A DNA stretch of 64,000 nucleotides from Gloeocapsa sp. PCC 7428 (lineage in GTDB: Bacteria; Cyanobacteriota; Cyanobacteriia; Cyanobacteriales; Chroococcidiopsidaceae). The stretch's first letter is position 1; each line of letters begins with the position of its first letter. The position numbers were made by a program, and so were the translations under genes. The notes under the pieces are model-generated. The model had not been told where the DNA came from, did not search any database, and saw nothing but the letters and a program-made list of their open reading frames with translations. Below are positions 21,354 to 31,028 of the stretch, piece by piece. The stretch is from contig NC_019745.1 of NCBI RefSeq assembly GCF_000317555.1, positions 1,054,001-1,118,000 of the forward strand, given 5' to 3'.

Positions 21354-21721
21354 TACAGCACCTCCGGAGCCAGGGAAACGATTTTGGTAAAGTTTTTGTC
21401 GCGTAGTTCGCGGGCAACAGGTCCAAAAACACGCGTACCTCTGGGATTACCATCGGCATTAATAATGACCGCAGCATTGTCATCAAAGCGAATGCTCATG
21501 CCACTATCGCGACGCAATCCTTTACGCGTACGCACGATGACTGCGCGCACAACATCTGATTTTTTGACTGCCATATTCGGAATGGCGTCTTTAACAACGG
21601 CGATAATCACATCGCCTACATTGCCATAACGGCGATTACCTGCGCCCATAACGCGAATGCACATGAGTTTGCGCGCACCGCTATTATCAGCAACATTAAG
21701 GTAAGACTGGGGTTGAATCAC
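21353..21721 (-). CDS. rplN: 50S ribosomal protein L14
   Basis: A 122-residue L14 beginning [20 protein letters not shown], with the signature [12 protein letters not shown]. It contacts the small subunit in bridge B8. It is coupled to rplX. Confidence 0.96.
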   Translation of the reverse strand: MIQPQSYLNVADNSGARKLMCIRVMGAGNRRYGNVGDVIIAVVKDAIPNMAVKKSDVVRAVIVRTRKGLRRDSGMSIRFDDNAAVIINADGNPRGTRVFGPVARELRDKNFTKIVSLAPEVL

Positions 21722-21739
21722 GGTTTGTCTCCCGATTGT

Positions 21740-21991
21740 CTAGCTAGTAGTGGCACTACTCAGAATTTCTTTGACTACCCAGCGTTTTGTGCGACTGAGT
21801 GGTCTAGTTTCTTGAATACGGACGCGATCGCCTTCTTTACACTCATTTGCCTCGTCATGAGCTTTATATCGCCGCGTTTGGACGACGATTTTTCCGTACT
21901 TGGGGTGAGGAGCGCGGTTTTCTACGGCGACGACAACCGTTTTTTCCATTTTGTCGCTCACCACTACGCCAACTCGTTCTTTAATTGCCAT
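21740..21991 (-). CDS. rpsQ: 30S ribosomal protein S17
   Basis: An 83-residue OB-fold primary 16S-binding protein. Markers are [20 protein letters not shown] and [18 protein letters not shown]. It starts 6 bases after the rpmC stop. Confidence 0.96.
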   Translation of the reverse strand: MAIKERVGVVVSDKMEKTVVVAVENRAPHPKYGKIVVQTRRYKAHDEANECKEGDRVRIQETRPLSRTKRWVVKEILSSATTS

Positions 21992-21997
21992 AGTTAT

Positions 21998-22228
21998 CTA
22001 TTTTTCTGCAACCGACTGTGATGATTGTGCTGCTAACTTTCTTTCGTGTTCCACAGTGAGCAATTGGGCTAGCTGGTGCCGAGCGTGCTTGAACTGATGT
22101 GGTTTTTCTAACTGTCGCGTAGCTTTTTGCAAACGCAGTTGAAATAGTTGCTTTTTCAGCGCCGCGATTTGAGTCGTTAGTTCTTCGTCACTCAAGTTTC
22201 TCGCTTCGGAAATTTTCGGAAGTGGCAT
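21998..22228 (-). CDS. rpmC: 50S ribosomal protein L29
   Basis: A 76-residue L29 at the peptide exit tunnel. It begins MPLPKISEARNLSDEEL and has LFQLRLQKATRQLEKPHQ. The frame runs open far upstream into rplP, but ATG 22228, four bases after the rplP stop and preceded by a GAGGAGG Shine-Dalgarno within the rplP end, is the conserved start. Confidence 0.94.
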   Translation of the reverse strand: MPLPKISEARNLSDEELTTQIAALKKQLFQLRLQKATRQLEKPHQFKHARHQLAQLLTVEHERKLAAQSSQSVAEK

Positions 22229-22232
22229 TGAA

Positions 22233-22652
22233 TTAAACCTCCTCCTCAGAACGCACAATAAACTTTGTTTTGATTGGCAACTTGTACATTGCCAAGCGCA
22301 TCGCTTCGCGGGCGGTTGCTTCGGGAACACCCGCGATTTCAAATAATATCCGTCCTGGTTTAACAACTGCTACCCAGTATTCTGGCGAACCTTTACCCGA
22401 ACCCATCCGTGTTTCGGCTGGGCGCATCGTTACCGGCTTATCAGGAAAAATGCGAATCCAAATTTTACCACCACGGCGGATGTAGCGAGTCATTGCTCGA
22501 CGTGAAGCCTCAATTTGACGCGAGGTGATCCAAGCGGGTTCTAAAGCTTGAAGACCAAAGTCACCAAAATTAAGGGTACTACCTCGCGTGGCGACTCCTT
22601 CCATCCGTCCGCGCTGTTGTTTGCGGAATTTTGTTCTTCTAGGACTTAACAT
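22233..22652 (-). CDS. rplP: 50S ribosomal protein L16
   Basis: A 139-residue L16 beginning [17 protein letters not shown], with the signature [21 protein letters not shown]16 helps position A-site tRNA. It lies between rpsC and rpmC, the universal order. Confidence 0.96.
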   Translation of the reverse strand: MLSPRRTKFRKQQRGRMEGVATRGSTLNFGDFGLQALEPAWITSRQIEASRRAMTRYIRRGGKIWIRIFPDKPVTMRPAETRMGSGKGSPEYWVAVVKPGRILFEIAGVPEATAREAMRLAMYKLPIKTKFIVRSEEEV

Positions 22653-22694
22653 GATTTAGTACCTTGTGTGCAATTAACTAACCGCTAACGGATT

Positions 22695-23444
22695 TTATTC
22701 TTCGTTGGAACGGTCTTCAAACTGCTGACGACGGCGCTGTTGTGGTTGGCGACGACGTGGCTGATTTGATGAAGGTGTTTGTACTGGTTCTTGTCCAGGA
22801 ATAATTTCTCCTTTAAAGATCCACACCTTGATGCCTAGAATGCCGTAGATTGTTTGAGCAGTAGTATAGGCATAGTCAATATCTGCCCGTAACGTATGTA
22901 AGGGAACTCTACCTTCACGAGTCCACTCGGTACGTGCAATTTCTGCACCGTTCAATCGACCACTGACTTGAATGCGGATACCTTGGATACCAGCTTTTTG
23001 AGCGCGTTGGATCGTTTGACGGACGACGCGACGAAAAGAAACACGTCGTTCTAACTGCTGTGCAATGTACTCAGCAATGAGATAGGCATCAGCATCGACT
23101 TGTTGCACTTCGACTACGTTGATACGAATTTGGCGATTTCCACCGAGTAATTCTTGTAGTCCTGTGCGCAGCGATTCGATACCAGTACCACCACGACCAA
23201 CAACAACACCAGGGCGAGCGGTACGTACTTCTAGATCGATTTGATCCGCTTTACGCTCGATCCGGACTTCTGAAATTCCTGCGTTGTTTTGTGCTAGCCT
23301 GCCCAGCTTTTGCTCGACATAATTGCGTAGCTTATGGTCTTCTTTTAAAATTTCAGGATAGCGCGCTGGTTCAGCAAACCACCGCGATTGGTGTTCCTGA
23401 GTCACTCCTAGACGAAAACCAACTGGATGAATTTTCTGTCCCAC
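22695..23444 (-). CDS. rpsC: 30S ribosomal protein S3
   Basis: A 249-residue S3 at the mRNA entry site. It begins [20 protein letters not shown] and has a KH domain at about residues 40-110 with the [11 protein letters not shown] loop, then [21 protein letters not shown]. The last 30 residues form a Gln/Arg-rich, probably disordered tail ([13 protein letters not shown]) longer than in E. coli. Confidence 0.96.
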   Translation of the reverse strand: MGQKIHPVGFRLGVTQEHQSRWFAEPARYPEILKEDHKLRNYVEQKLGRLAQNNAGISEVRIERKADQIDLEVRTARPGVVVGRGGTGIESLRTGLQELLGGNRQIRINVVEVQQVDADAYLIAEYIAQQLERRVSFRRVVRQTIQRAQKAGIQGIRIQVSGRLNGAEIARTEWTREGRVPLHTLRADIDYAYTTAQTIYGILGIKVWIFKGEIIPGQEPVQTPSSNQPRRRQPQQRRRQQFEDRSNEE

Positions 23445-23462
23445 AAATACTTCCTCTAGTTA

Positions 23463-23831
23463 CTAACTTTCTGCTGCCAATGCTGCATCTGTAGCAACGG
23501 CTACAGTAATATGACACGTAGGTTTACGAATTTGGTAAGCTCGCCCTTGCGCTCTAGGTTGAAAACGCTTGAGCACGGGACCTTGATCCGCGTACGCTTG
23601 AGTTATTTTGAGTTCCGCTGGATTTAATCCGGCGTTATGTTCAGCATTAGCAACTGCACTTCTGAGCACTTTGAGGATTGGATCGCACGCTCTGTAGGGC
23701 ATGAATTCAAGAATAATCAGCGCCTCGCGGTACGATCGCCCGCGAATTTGATCGAGAACGCGACGTACTTTATAGGGAGACATCCGAATGTAGCGCGCAC
23801 TTGCTTTTACTTCTGTAGTATCACTAGCCAT
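23463..23831 (-). CDS. rplV: 50S ribosomal protein L22
   Basis: A 122-residue L22 that lines the exit tunnel. Markers are [20 protein letters not shown] and the C-terminal loop region [20 protein letters not shown]. It ends with a short Ala-rich tail. Confidence 0.96.
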   Translation of the reverse strand: MASDTTEVKASARYIRMSPYKVRRVLDQIRGRSYREALIILEFMPYRACDPILKVLRSAVANAEHNAGLNPAELKITQAYADQGPVLKRFQPRAQGRAYQIRKPTCHITVAVATDAALAAES

Positions 23832-23843
23832 AACCTTTCTCCT

Positions 23844-23871
23844 TTAGCTGTTAGCTGTTAGCTATTAGCTA
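23844..23871. repeat. Heptanucleotide tandem repeat, four units
   Basis: Two copies of TTAGCTG are followed by two of TTAGCTA, head to tail, filling most of the gap between rpsS and rplV. The layout is that of the short tandemly repeated repetitive (STRR) sequences known from cyanobacteria. It lies just upstream of the rplV Shine-Dalgarno. Confidence 0.75.
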
Positions 23872-23872
23872 T

Positions 23873-24151
23873 TTATCTCCCTGCTTTCTTATCGCTTTTG
23901 GCATGACCGCGAAAAGTACGTGTTGGCGCAAACTCGCCTAGCTTGTGTCCTACCATTTGCTCGTTGATAAAGACTGGTACGTGTTGGCGTCCGTTATGGA
24001 CGGCAATTGTATGACCAACCATCTGGGGCAAAATGGTAGACGCTCGCGACCAGGTTTTGATAACTTGTTTTTCGCCTTTTGCATTTAGCTTTTCAATTTT
24101 GCTGAGCAAACTGTCAGCGACAAAAGGACCTTTTTTGAGAGAACGACCCAT
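23873..24151 (-). CDS. rpsS: 30S ribosomal protein S19
   Basis: A 92-residue S19 beginning [19 protein letters not shown], with the signature [22 protein letters not shown]. It is a head protein adjacent to S13, in the standard place between rplB and rplV. Confidence 0.96.
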   Translation of the reverse strand: MGRSLKKGPFVADSLLSKIEKLNAKGEKQVIKTWSRASTILPQMVGHTIAVHNGRQHVPVFINEQMVGHKLGEFAPTRTFRGHAKSDKKAGR

Positions 24152-24188
24152 AGCTCAATTTTGAATATTGGATGTGTTGGATGTGGAA

Positions 24189-25052
24189 TTATGATTCTCT
24201 GCCACCGCGACCGCGTTTGGAGGACTTACGTCGGCGACGAACAATCAAAGCATTACTTGCTTTTTTCGGCTTACGTGTTTTAGCTCCCAGCGTTGGCTTA
24301 CCCCACGGTGTCACAGGTCCTGGTCTACCAATTGGCGCTCTACCCTCTCCGCCACCATGCGGGTGATCGACTGGGTTCATCACACTACCTCTGACTTTGG
24401 GTCGCCGTCCTTTCCAACGATTGTGTCCAGCTTTTCCTGAACTGAGGTTACGTGCATCAATATTCCCGACTTGTCCAATTGTGGCGTAGCATTCGCGACG
24501 TATAAGGCGGACTTCACCGGAAGGAAGCTTGAGCGTAACGTAGTTACCTTCTTTGGCGACAACCTGGGCACTAGCACCTGCGGCACGGACAATTTGCGCA
24601 CCACGACCAGGATACAGTTCAACATTGTGAACGGTTGTTCCTAGAGGAATGCGGCTGAGTGGTAATGCATTACCGTCCTCGAAAGGTGCATCAGGTCCAG
24701 AAATTACGGTTTGCCCAACTTTCAAGCCATTCGGTTGAAGAATGTAGCGCTTTTCGCCGTCTTGGTAATACAGCAGTGCAATGCGCGCGTTACGGTTGGG
24801 ATCGTACTCGATCGCGGCAACTTTGGCGGGAATGTTGTGTTTGTTGCGTTTGAAGTCGATAACTCGATACAAACGCTTGTGTCCGCCGCCACGACGACGG
24901 CTCGTAATCACACCACGATTGTTCCGACCTTTGGCGCGGTGGACTGATACGGTTAGCGATCGCTCTGGCTCAGTTTTGGTAATTTCGCTAAAGTCAGAGA
25001 CAACGCGTTGGCGCGTACTGGGTGTATATGGTCGATAAGAGCGTGTACCCAT
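24189..25052 (-). CDS. rplB: 50S ribosomal protein L2
   Basis: A 287-residue L2 close to the peptidyl-transferase centre. It begins [17 protein letters not shown] and has the highly conserved [20 protein letters not shown] near residue 225, including the functionally important His. The C terminus is basic ([12 protein letters not shown]). Confidence 0.97.
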   Translation of the reverse strand: MGTRSYRPYTPSTRQRVVSDFSEITKTEPERSLTVSVHRAKGRNNRGVITSRRRGGGHKRLYRVIDFKRNKHNIPAKVAAIEYDPNRNARIALLYYQDGEKRYILQPNGLKVGQTVISGPDAPFEDGNALPLSRIPLGTTVHNVELYPGRGAQIVRAAGASAQVVAKEGNYVTLKLPSGEVRLIRRECYATIGQVGNIDARNLSSGKAGHNRWKGRRPKVRGSVMNPVDHPHGGGEGRAPIGRPGPVTPWGKPTLGAKTRKPKKASNALIVRRRRKSSKRGRGGRES

Positions 25053-25122
25053 AAGTTGTTTTGTTGTTGTGTTGACAATTTTGAATTGTTTGTTAAATCA
25101 GCTTGGACTAACTAACAATTCA

Positions 25123-25437
25123 CTAAACATCTGGGAACAGGACTTTTCTAATCTTGTCTTCTTCCCCAGTCGCTACGGTGACAATAGCTTTCTTGTATTG
25201 GGGCTTAAAACCAATGAATTTTCCGACACGGCGCTGCTTGCGCGGTTGTTGTTGAGTGTTAACTTGAACAACTTTGACTTCAAATAAGTCTTCGATCGCC
25301 GCTTTGATTTGTGGTTTTGTTGCTTTCGGCGTGACTTCAAAAGTAAATTTGTTTTCCTCCATCAGCCGCGTCGCCTTTTCGGTAAGGATGGGGCGACGTA
25401 CTAAATCAGGGAGCGATCGCCGATCAATTTTAGGCAC
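25123..25437 (-). CDS. rplW: 50S ribosomal protein L23
   Basis: A 104-residue L23 that docks trigger factor and SRP at the tunnel exit. I place the start at GTG 25437 ([13 protein letters not shown]). It has AGGAGGT seven bases upstream, whereas the longer frame adds eight residues that are not conserved. The start overlaps the last eight bases of rplD, so the two are coupled. Markers are [17 protein letters not shown] and [16 protein letters not shown]. Confidence 0.93.
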   Translation of the reverse strand: MPKIDRRSLPDLVRRPILTEKATRLMEENKFTFEVTPKATKPQIKAAIEDLFEVKVVQVNTQQQPRKQRRVGKFIGFKPQYKKAIVTVATGEEDKIRKVLFPDV

Positions 25438-26062
25438 CGTAGACCTCCTGAATCTTTTCAATAGCAGCTACCGTCGTCACGATCCGGTCGGCGTTCAACA
25501 GGTCGTAAACATTTAACTGATCCGCAGCGATCAGCTTGACTTGAGCTACGTTACGCGCCGATAAGTAAACTGTTTCTACCATTTCTGGTAAAATCAACAA
25601 AACTTTGGTATCTGTATCGATTCCCCAGCGCGCGATCGCTGCGATTAAGTCTTTAGTCTTTGGTCTGGGTAGCTCACTTGCAAAGTCTTCCACAACGACC
25701 ATATCTTCAGCCCGACTTACTAAAGCGGTGCGTAAAGCTAGCCGTCGCTCTTTGCGATTCATCTTAATTTCATAATCTCTGGGCTTAGGACCAAAGATGA
25801 CGCCACCGCCACGCCATAATGGCGAACGGATCGAACCAGCGCGCGCGCGACCTGTACCTTTTTGCCGCCAAGGTTTGCGACCACCGCCACGGACTTCTGC
25901 ACGAGTTTTGCTGCTTGCTGTGCCTTGTCTGGCATTTGTTGTTTGCCGTACTAATGCTCGGTGGACTATATGCGCCGCACTCTTTTCATTTGCGACCTGC
26001 AAATCTAGTGCTGCTTGCCCTACCTCTTCTCCCTGCCAGTTTTTTACTACACACTCTACCAT
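25430..26062 (-). CDS. rplD: 50S ribosomal protein L4
   Basis: A 210-residue L4 with the extended tunnel loop ([20 protein letters not shown], then the AGSIRSP motif) and VLLILPE in the globular part. In E. coli L4 represses its own operon; whether it does so here is unknown. It lies 93 bases after rplC. Confidence 0.95.
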   Translation of the reverse strand: MVECVVKNWQGEEVGQAALDLQVANEKSAAHIVHRALVRQTTNARQGTASSKTRAEVRGGGRKPWRQKGTGRARAGSIRSPLWRGGGVIFGPKPRDYEIKMNRKERRLALRTALVSRAEDMVVVEDFASELPRPKTKDLIAAIARWGIDTDTKVLLILPEMVETVYLSARNVAQVKLIAADQLNVYDLLNADRIVTTVAAIEKIQEVYGA

Positions 26063-26155
26063 TTCTTCTTTACCCCTTTTTTGTAGTCTCTTGGTGTATT
26101 AAGTAAACTTACACGTTCACCCTGAACACCTGTAGCGGCAATTCATTAGGTCGCC

Positions 26156-26794
26156 CTACTTTTGACTACCTCGCTTAGCTGGCACAATATTCAATAAAGC
26201 ACCAGGCTTACCAGGAACGGCTCCTTTGATTAGCAATATGTTTCGTTCAGAGTCTACTTTGACGACAGTCAGTTGAGGAATTGTCACGCGTTTTCCACCG
26301 AGACGACCTGCCATCTTTTTCCCAGGATAAACACGCCCTGGAGTCGTACCCGCACCAATTGAACCAGGTAATCGATGGTTTTTAGAACCATGCGACATGG
26401 GTCCGCGACCGAAGTTATGCCGTTTTTGATAGCCAGCAAAACCGCGACCGATGCTTGTACCGATGACATCGACCATTTGCCCAGCGGTAAATATGTCTGC
26501 TTTAATTTCTTGACCTAGATTGTATTCACTCGAATTATCTAAGTGATACTCGCGCAGATGGCGTAAAGATGGAGCAGAAGATTTAGCCAGATGACCTAAC
26601 AAGGGTTTGTTAAGCGCTTTCGGCTTGACTTCTTTATAGCCAACTTGGATAGCAGCGTAACCATCTGTTTGTTTAGTTTTGATTTGCGTAACTGTGCATG
26701 GACCGGCTTGAACTACAGTTACAGGAATTGCTTTTCCTGCCTCGTCAAACACTTGGGTCATGCCCAGCTTTGTGCCGAGGATACCTACAGCCAC
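26156..26794 (-). CDS. rplC: 50S ribosomal protein L3
   Basis: A 212-residue L3 beginning [20 protein letters not shown] and carrying the signature [20 protein letters not shown] near residue 120. It starts with GTG at 26794. It is the first gene of the block: rpsJ (S10) does not precede it, in keeping with cyanobacteria where rpsJ lies with tufA. It is preceded by an 860-base region with strong hairpins. Confidence 0.95.
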   Translation of the reverse strand: MAVGILGTKLGMTQVFDEAGKAIPVTVVQAGPCTVTQIKTKQTDGYAAIQVGYKEVKPKALNKPLLGHLAKSSAPSLRHLREYHLDNSSEYNLGQEIKADIFTAGQMVDVIGTSIGRGFAGYQKRHNFGRGPMSHGSKNHRLPGSIGAGTTPGRVYPGKKMAGRLGGKRVTIPQLTVVKVDSERNILLIKGAVPGKPGALLNIVPAKRGSQK

Positions 26795-26871
26795 AGTAAC
26801 TGGTTTCTCCTTTTTTCAAGGTTGAATTAGCACCGGATATCGCTGATTCGCTGTAACCGGTTTGACATGAA

Positions 26872-26901
26872 CTTATTTACCCAAGCTATTGGGCAAGTAA
26901 G
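26872..26901 (-). promoter_or_regulatory. Hairpin in the rplC leader
   Basis: On the minus strand CTTACTTGCCCAA and TTGGGTAAATAAG flank a TAGC tetraloop, giving a 13-bp stem with one wobble pair and one A/C mismatch. It is about 80 bases upstream of the rplC GTG, so it probably lies in the mRNA leader. It has no U-tract and is therefore not a plain terminator; a site for ribosomal-protein feedback is possible but unproven. Confidence 0.4.
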
Positions 26902-27303
26902 CCATTTTTGGTTTTGAGCCTGCGCGTGGAAAGACAATTTAAATTCAGCGCGATCGCTATTGCAGTTAACTACCCACCTAGACTTAAACGGCTTGCCGCT
27001 TAGTATCTACATCGGTGAGTTGACGAGCTTTAAACCATAATGCTGGTGTTAATACATTGCTGTCTACTTCTGCTATACTACTCGCTCGTTGAACTAAAGT
27101 TCATCACTCAAAAGCTTGGGCGATTCCAAGCACTCCAGCGCATCTAGCCTCACACAGCCTTTGTCGTAGGCGTCAAGCAATCGCATTGCTTTCTAACCTA
27201 CTTCCCGATCAAGATTATAGTCTGACAGCTTAACGCTATAAGCTACTATAGCAACGCCTGCTAAACCTATAAATCACGTTTTTTACCACGCAGCTTGCGT
27301 TGT

Positions 27304-27328
27304 CAATAACCTAGCATCAAGGTTATTG
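27304..27328. repeat. Perfect 9-bp inverted repeat upstream of ribosomal operon
   Basis: CAATAACCT and AGGTTATTG flank a 7-base loop. It lies about 510 bases before rplC and 330 before ndhN. It could be an operator, or the terminator of a short unannotated RNA, but no U-run follows on either strand. Confidence 0.4.
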
Positions 27329-27658
27329 CTGACTCAAACTTGAGGCATTTTGGTCACGATCTAACACTATAAACTAATTCTTTATTTTTGTCCAATAGTT
27401 GTCCCAGTATTCTAGATATAACATGACAGGTTAGTCTTGGCGCAAGAATTATTAATTTTTTTGAATAGAAAGATTAGGTATTTCTATCAATCACAAAAAA
27501 CTCTAAAGAATAAGAAGTGACGAGCTTTCAGAAAAAATGAGAGGCATTAAGCAAGTCACGATATGAGCGATACTTAAAATTAGACACAATCCCCCGCGCA
27601 GGACATCGCAAGCATATTGCAGTACCTAAAATGTTGAGTAAGTGAGAATCACAAATTT

Positions 27659-28147
27659 ATGGCACTCATTGTTATCGGTAATAAATTTATTAAAGACTTA
27701 GAAAAGTCGGGCGCTCTTGGTGTTTATGTACCACTTGAGGGAGGCTTTGAAGGTCGCTATCAACGCCGACTACGGGCAGCAGGATATACTACATTGCATA
27801 TTACGGCGCGGTCTTTGGGTGATGTCGCTGCCTATTTGACCAAAGTCCACGGAGTTAGACCGCCACATCTTGGTAAAAAAAGTATTGGTAGAGGTGCTGC
27901 GGTAGGAAACATTTATTATGCACCACCGATAGTCAATTATCATTTGCAACAATTACCGCCGAAGTCAAAAGGATTAGTGTTGTGGATGATTGAGGGGCAT
28001 ATGTTGTCTAATCAGGAAATTGAGTACTTAGCGAAATTACCAAGCTTAGAGCCACGGGTAAAAGTTGTACTTGAGCGGGGTGGCGATCGCTATTTCCGGT
28101 GGACGCCTTTAAAAGATACGTTACCGACAAGCTATCAAAGCGCTTAA
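27659..28147 (+). CDS. ndhN: NAD(P)H-quinone oxidoreductase subunit N
   Basis: A 162-residue peripheral subunit of the cyanobacterial/plastid NDH-1 complex, which carries out cyclic electron flow and respiration at the thylakoid. Its full length matches NdhN: start MALIVIGNKFIKDLEKSGAL, then EGRYQRRLRAAGYTTLHITA, the GRGAAVGNIYYAPPIVNYHL block, and end LKDTLPTSYQSA. NdhN has no cofactor; it helps build the ferredoxin-binding arm. It is transcribed alone and converges with the NACHT gene. Confidence 0.93.
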   Translation: MALIVIGNKFIKDLEKSGALGVYVPLEGGFEGRYQRRLRAAGYTTLHITARSLGDVAAYLTKVHGVRPPHLGKKSIGRGAAVGNIYYAPPIVNYHLQQLPPKSKGLVLWMIEGHMLSNQEIEYLAKLPSLEPRVKVVLERGGDRYFRWTPLKDTLPTSYQSA

Positions 28148-28170
28148 TTGGTGTTTAAAAGTTCTTGATT

Positions 28171-28199
28171 AAAGGTAAGAAGATAACTTTCTTACCTTT
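28171..28199. terminator. Bidirectional terminator between ndhN and NACHT gene
   Basis: A perfect 10-bp stem, AAAGGTAAGA / TCTTACCTTT, with a 9-base loop sits in the 65-base gap between two convergent genes. The A-run on one arm and T-run on the other give modest U-tracts in both directions, so it can serve both transcripts. Confidence 0.65.
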
Positions 28200-28212
28200 G
28201 ATAATATTATTG

Positions 28213-30507
28213 TTAAATTGCTATCTGAAATAGCTCTGATGAGGATAGTAACAGAGAATTTTCTATTTCTTGTCGAACTTCAGAGGACACTTGACACTTA
28301 GATTTAAGACAGTTAAGTAACAATGTATTGGCATAATAGTACTGCTTTAATAAATTTTTCTGGTGAGGATTAAAGTGCCAATTATGCGCAAAGTTACGCT
28401 GTGCAATTACTGCACTTTGTAGAAGTTTAATTTCGTCCTGACCAAACACTTTCCACCACTCGACAAACTTGCTGTCATTCTGAGTACATTTTGTAGCACG
28501 TTGTTTGAGCATTTTTAGCACCTGCTTTAACTCAGGAGCAGTGCTACTCGCACGTATAATTGCTCGGTCAAGCACGCGATGATAAATTAAAGAAGGCTTC
28601 GTCGTTCCTAATACGCTATTAATTGTAAGAACGCGGTCAAGAGCAAGATCGAGACATAGTTGATCGTTAAGGTAACGTGCAAATTCGCGATTACAAGCGC
28701 TAGCCAACTCTAATCTTCCTGCTGTGGTATCACAAACTCGCGCAAGTTCTAAGTCAAGATAAAATGCTCTGATGATGAACGAGGGACAAGAACCTCTCAC
28801 GCTTTGAGCTTTTGTGCTTAGCCAGTTAAGAAACTGGATTAATTGAGGTTCATTAATCAATAAATCATCAATATGTTTCTTTGCTAGCAATAATAAATAA
28901 TCTGCTTGCGGGAGCATTCCCGCGCATAGTATAAAGACTTCGTGCCAGCGTTTATCAGTGATACGGCTGACAAGTTGCGTTAAAGCTATCGTTAAAGCTT
29001 GAGGTTCGGTGTTAAAAACGATGTTTTTTGCAGTGAAATATTCCTGAAATGTAATATGCGAGAAAGAATAAATTCCTCTAGCACGTTCTATGAGTAAACC
29101 ATGTTGTGCTTCGATTGCTTTAAGTAGAGCCTCAGGATCAATTGGTAGATTTACATGAGAACTTACGTCAGGTAGTTTGGCGATATACTTAGTAATGTAT
29201 TGTTCTAAGTCTTGCTGTTTAAAGAAATATTCTCCACGCTCAAATGTATTACGTGCAATATGACTTAATAAATCATGTTTTCTCTGCACTGACAGATATT
29301 CATAAAGTTCGTCACGCTCAACATGGCGTTTAGCGTCCCATTTTTTAAGCAAAATACTTAGTGCTTCTTGATACAGTTTTGCACGATTTGCAGGGAAATC
29401 TCCCGCTTCTGCAAATACTAAACAAAGTAAGGTTAATAATAATGGATTTGTCGCAAGTTCTCTTAGCCGCGAATTTTGCTGTAACTTGAGAATAAACTGG
29501 TTACTCTTAGCTTGAGTGCCTACAAACCATTTATGCACAAACTCGATAATTTGCGATTGGTTAAAATCAGCAAGTTCTACTTCGGTGAATTGTTCTAGAT
29601 TATAGTCTAGCGATGCTATACGACAAGTAATAATAAACTGATTGCTGTGATACTGAGTACTAAGTTGATTGATCTGTTGTAATACGCGATGAACCTCTTT
29701 TTGCCGTACTTCATCGAGTCCATCGAGTAGAATTAAGGCTTTACCTTGATTTAATATTTGAGAAGTAAAACTGGCATTGATATCATAATTAGTAAGTTCC
29801 TGATTAATATACGTAAGTAAGCTAGACGTATAAGCGCTTGCTGCAAAATTTTTGAGACCGATAAAAATGGGAATTTGGAAATGTAACTTTCCGAAAGCAC
29901 ATTCTGTAGCAAGATGTTTAAGAAAAGTTGTTTTGCCTGAACCAGGTTTTCCTAAAATTATCAACTTAGAATAATTCTGGACAGCTTGCAATCCAGAAAT
30001 CTGCTGTTTATTAGCGTTACATAATTCTAGTTCTTTTTTGTCTGATACATTGTATTTTTGTTGTAACTGCTCAATTTCTAGCCAACGACGGCTACTAATG
30101 CTTTTTAAAACGTTTATGTTAGTATAAAGCTCTTGTAGTGGTCGAGGGTAGGACATATCCAAAGCTCTAATTCGGCCATGCTGGTGTTGAATATCAGCTT
30201 GGATCTTTCGCCATATTTCATTTTCAGTATTTACTTCTAGCTTAAACGTTGTTTCTTGCTTAGTGCTGACTGAGTAATTCTCTGGCAACTCTGCTATTTC
30301 TTGCCAAGGTAATGCTAGTTTTTCACAGATTTTATGAAAGTTTTCTCTGTCGATTGGCTTACCAGCAAAGAAATTTTGTACGGTAGCACGTGAGACTCCT
30401 ATTTCTACTGCTAGTTCAATCTTTGTAGCAAAATTCAATATCGCTTTATTTGCTCTTTGTATTCCTTCTGTCGTAGCTTTTAATGAGCGGCTCGATCGTG
30501 TTTTCAT
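28213..30507 (-). CDS. HTH-NACHT domain NTPase (NLR-like)
   Basis: A 764-residue STAND NTPase. Residues about 27-75 form an XRE-like helix-turn-helix (TKIELAVEIGVSRATVQNFF, then KICEKLALPW). Residues about 180-340 form the NACHT domain, with Walker A GKPGSGKTT at 186-194, Walker B LILLDGLDEV at 258-267, and the sensor-like ITCR and WFVG segments after it. The remaining roughly 400 residues are predicted helical, with a winged-helix-like part up to about residue 500; no WD40, LRR, TPR or pentapeptide repeats are seen. Bacterial NACHT proteins include antiphage factors, and the HTH-NACHT form is frequent in cyanobacteria. The trigger and output here are unknown. No partner effector gene is adjacent. 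Confidence 0.85.
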   Translation of the reverse strand: MKTRSSRSLKATTEGIQRANKAILNFATKIELAVEIGVSRATVQNFFAGKPIDRENFHKICEKLALPWQEIAELPENYSVSTKQETTFKLEVNTENEIWRKIQADIQHQHGRIRALDMSYPRPLQELYTNINVLKSISSRRWLEIEQLQQKYNVSDKKELELCNANKQQISGLQAVQNYSKLIILGKPGSGKTTFLKHLATECAFGKLHFQIPIFIGLKNFAASAYTSSLLTYINQELTNYDINASFTSQILNQGKALILLDGLDEVRQKEVHRVLQQINQLSTQYHSNQFIITCRIASLDYNLEQFTEVELADFNQSQIIEFVHKWFVGTQAKSNQFILKLQQNSRLRELATNPLLLTLLCLVFAEAGDFPANRAKLYQEALSILLKKWDAKRHVERDELYEYLSVQRKHDLLSHIARNTFERGEYFFKQQDLEQYITKYIAKLPDVSSHVNLPIDPEALLKAIEAQHGLLIERARGIYSFSHITFQEYFTAKNIVFNTEPQALTIALTQLVSRITDKRWHEVFILCAGMLPQADYLLLLAKKHIDDLLINEPQLIQFLNWLSTKAQSVRGSCPSFIIRAFYLDLELARVCDTTAGRLELASACNREFARYLNDQLCLDLALDRVLTINSVLGTTKPSLIYHRVLDRAIIRASSTAPELKQVLKMLKQRATKCTQNDSKFVEWWKVFGQDEIKLLQSAVIAQRNFAHNWHFNPHQKNLLKQYYYANTLLLNCLKSKCQVSSEVRQEIENSLLLSSSELFQIAI

Positions 30508-31028
30508 ACAGCATTAAAATTTTATACAAAACTAATTTGGTTTTGTATTTACCCCTTGAAAAAATATGTTTTTATTTAACTACTATAAGGAAAAAAATAA
30601 GGCTACATCTTCGCCTTCAACGCCCTTTCAAGTACAAAAAATACAATAACTTAGAGTAGGAATAATACTATAAGTTACATCTTTTGCTTCGCTCAACAAT
30701 TGAACAAATATTTAATTTTTCCTTAGCTTATCTGGTTTATAAATCCTATTGTAGATTGCTTTTCTTCCTTATCTACTATCGTAGGACATAACTCAGCTGA
30801 GTACGAGTTCATGTATGTTGAGAAGTCTAGTACTAGAAACATGTAAATAAATACACTGGCACTTTGATTACCTACTGAATAGTGTGTAGCCACTCGGTTT
30901 GAAAAACTATAAAGAAATTTATAGGATTAAATATTAGATGAGGCGATCGCAAAACTACTAGAATTTTTGTAAGAATACAGACAAGCATTTGTGCTATTTA
31001 TTCCTCTTCTGTACTACATAAACGTCTT
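30508..31028. other. Promoter region between NACHT gene and conserved unknown gene
   Basis: These 521 AT-rich bases separate divergent genes and must hold both promoters. A HIP1 octamer is at about 30944-30951. I see no small ORF with a good start, no RNA gene and no clear direct-repeat array. The NACHT protein carries its own HTH, so an autoregulatory site here is conceivable but not identified. Confidence 0.35.

Larger units (their letters stand above)
26795..27658. other. Long promoter/leader region between rplC and ndhN
   Basis: These 864 bases hold no convincing gene. They should carry the promoter and leader of the ribosomal operon (-) and the promoter of ndhN (+). Structure seen: a 13-bp imperfect hairpin at 26872-26901, a 9-bp perfect hairpin at 27304-27328, an ACCGG/CCGGT pair at 26832-26861, and a HIP1 octamer at 26950-26957. 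The 27350-27560 part is AT-rich. Confidence 0.5.

Noticed and set aside
28213-30507. A toxin or nuclease effector fused to the NACHT protein.
   Set aside because: The N terminus is an HTH, and no nuclease, TIR, or peptidase motif is visible in either terminal region.
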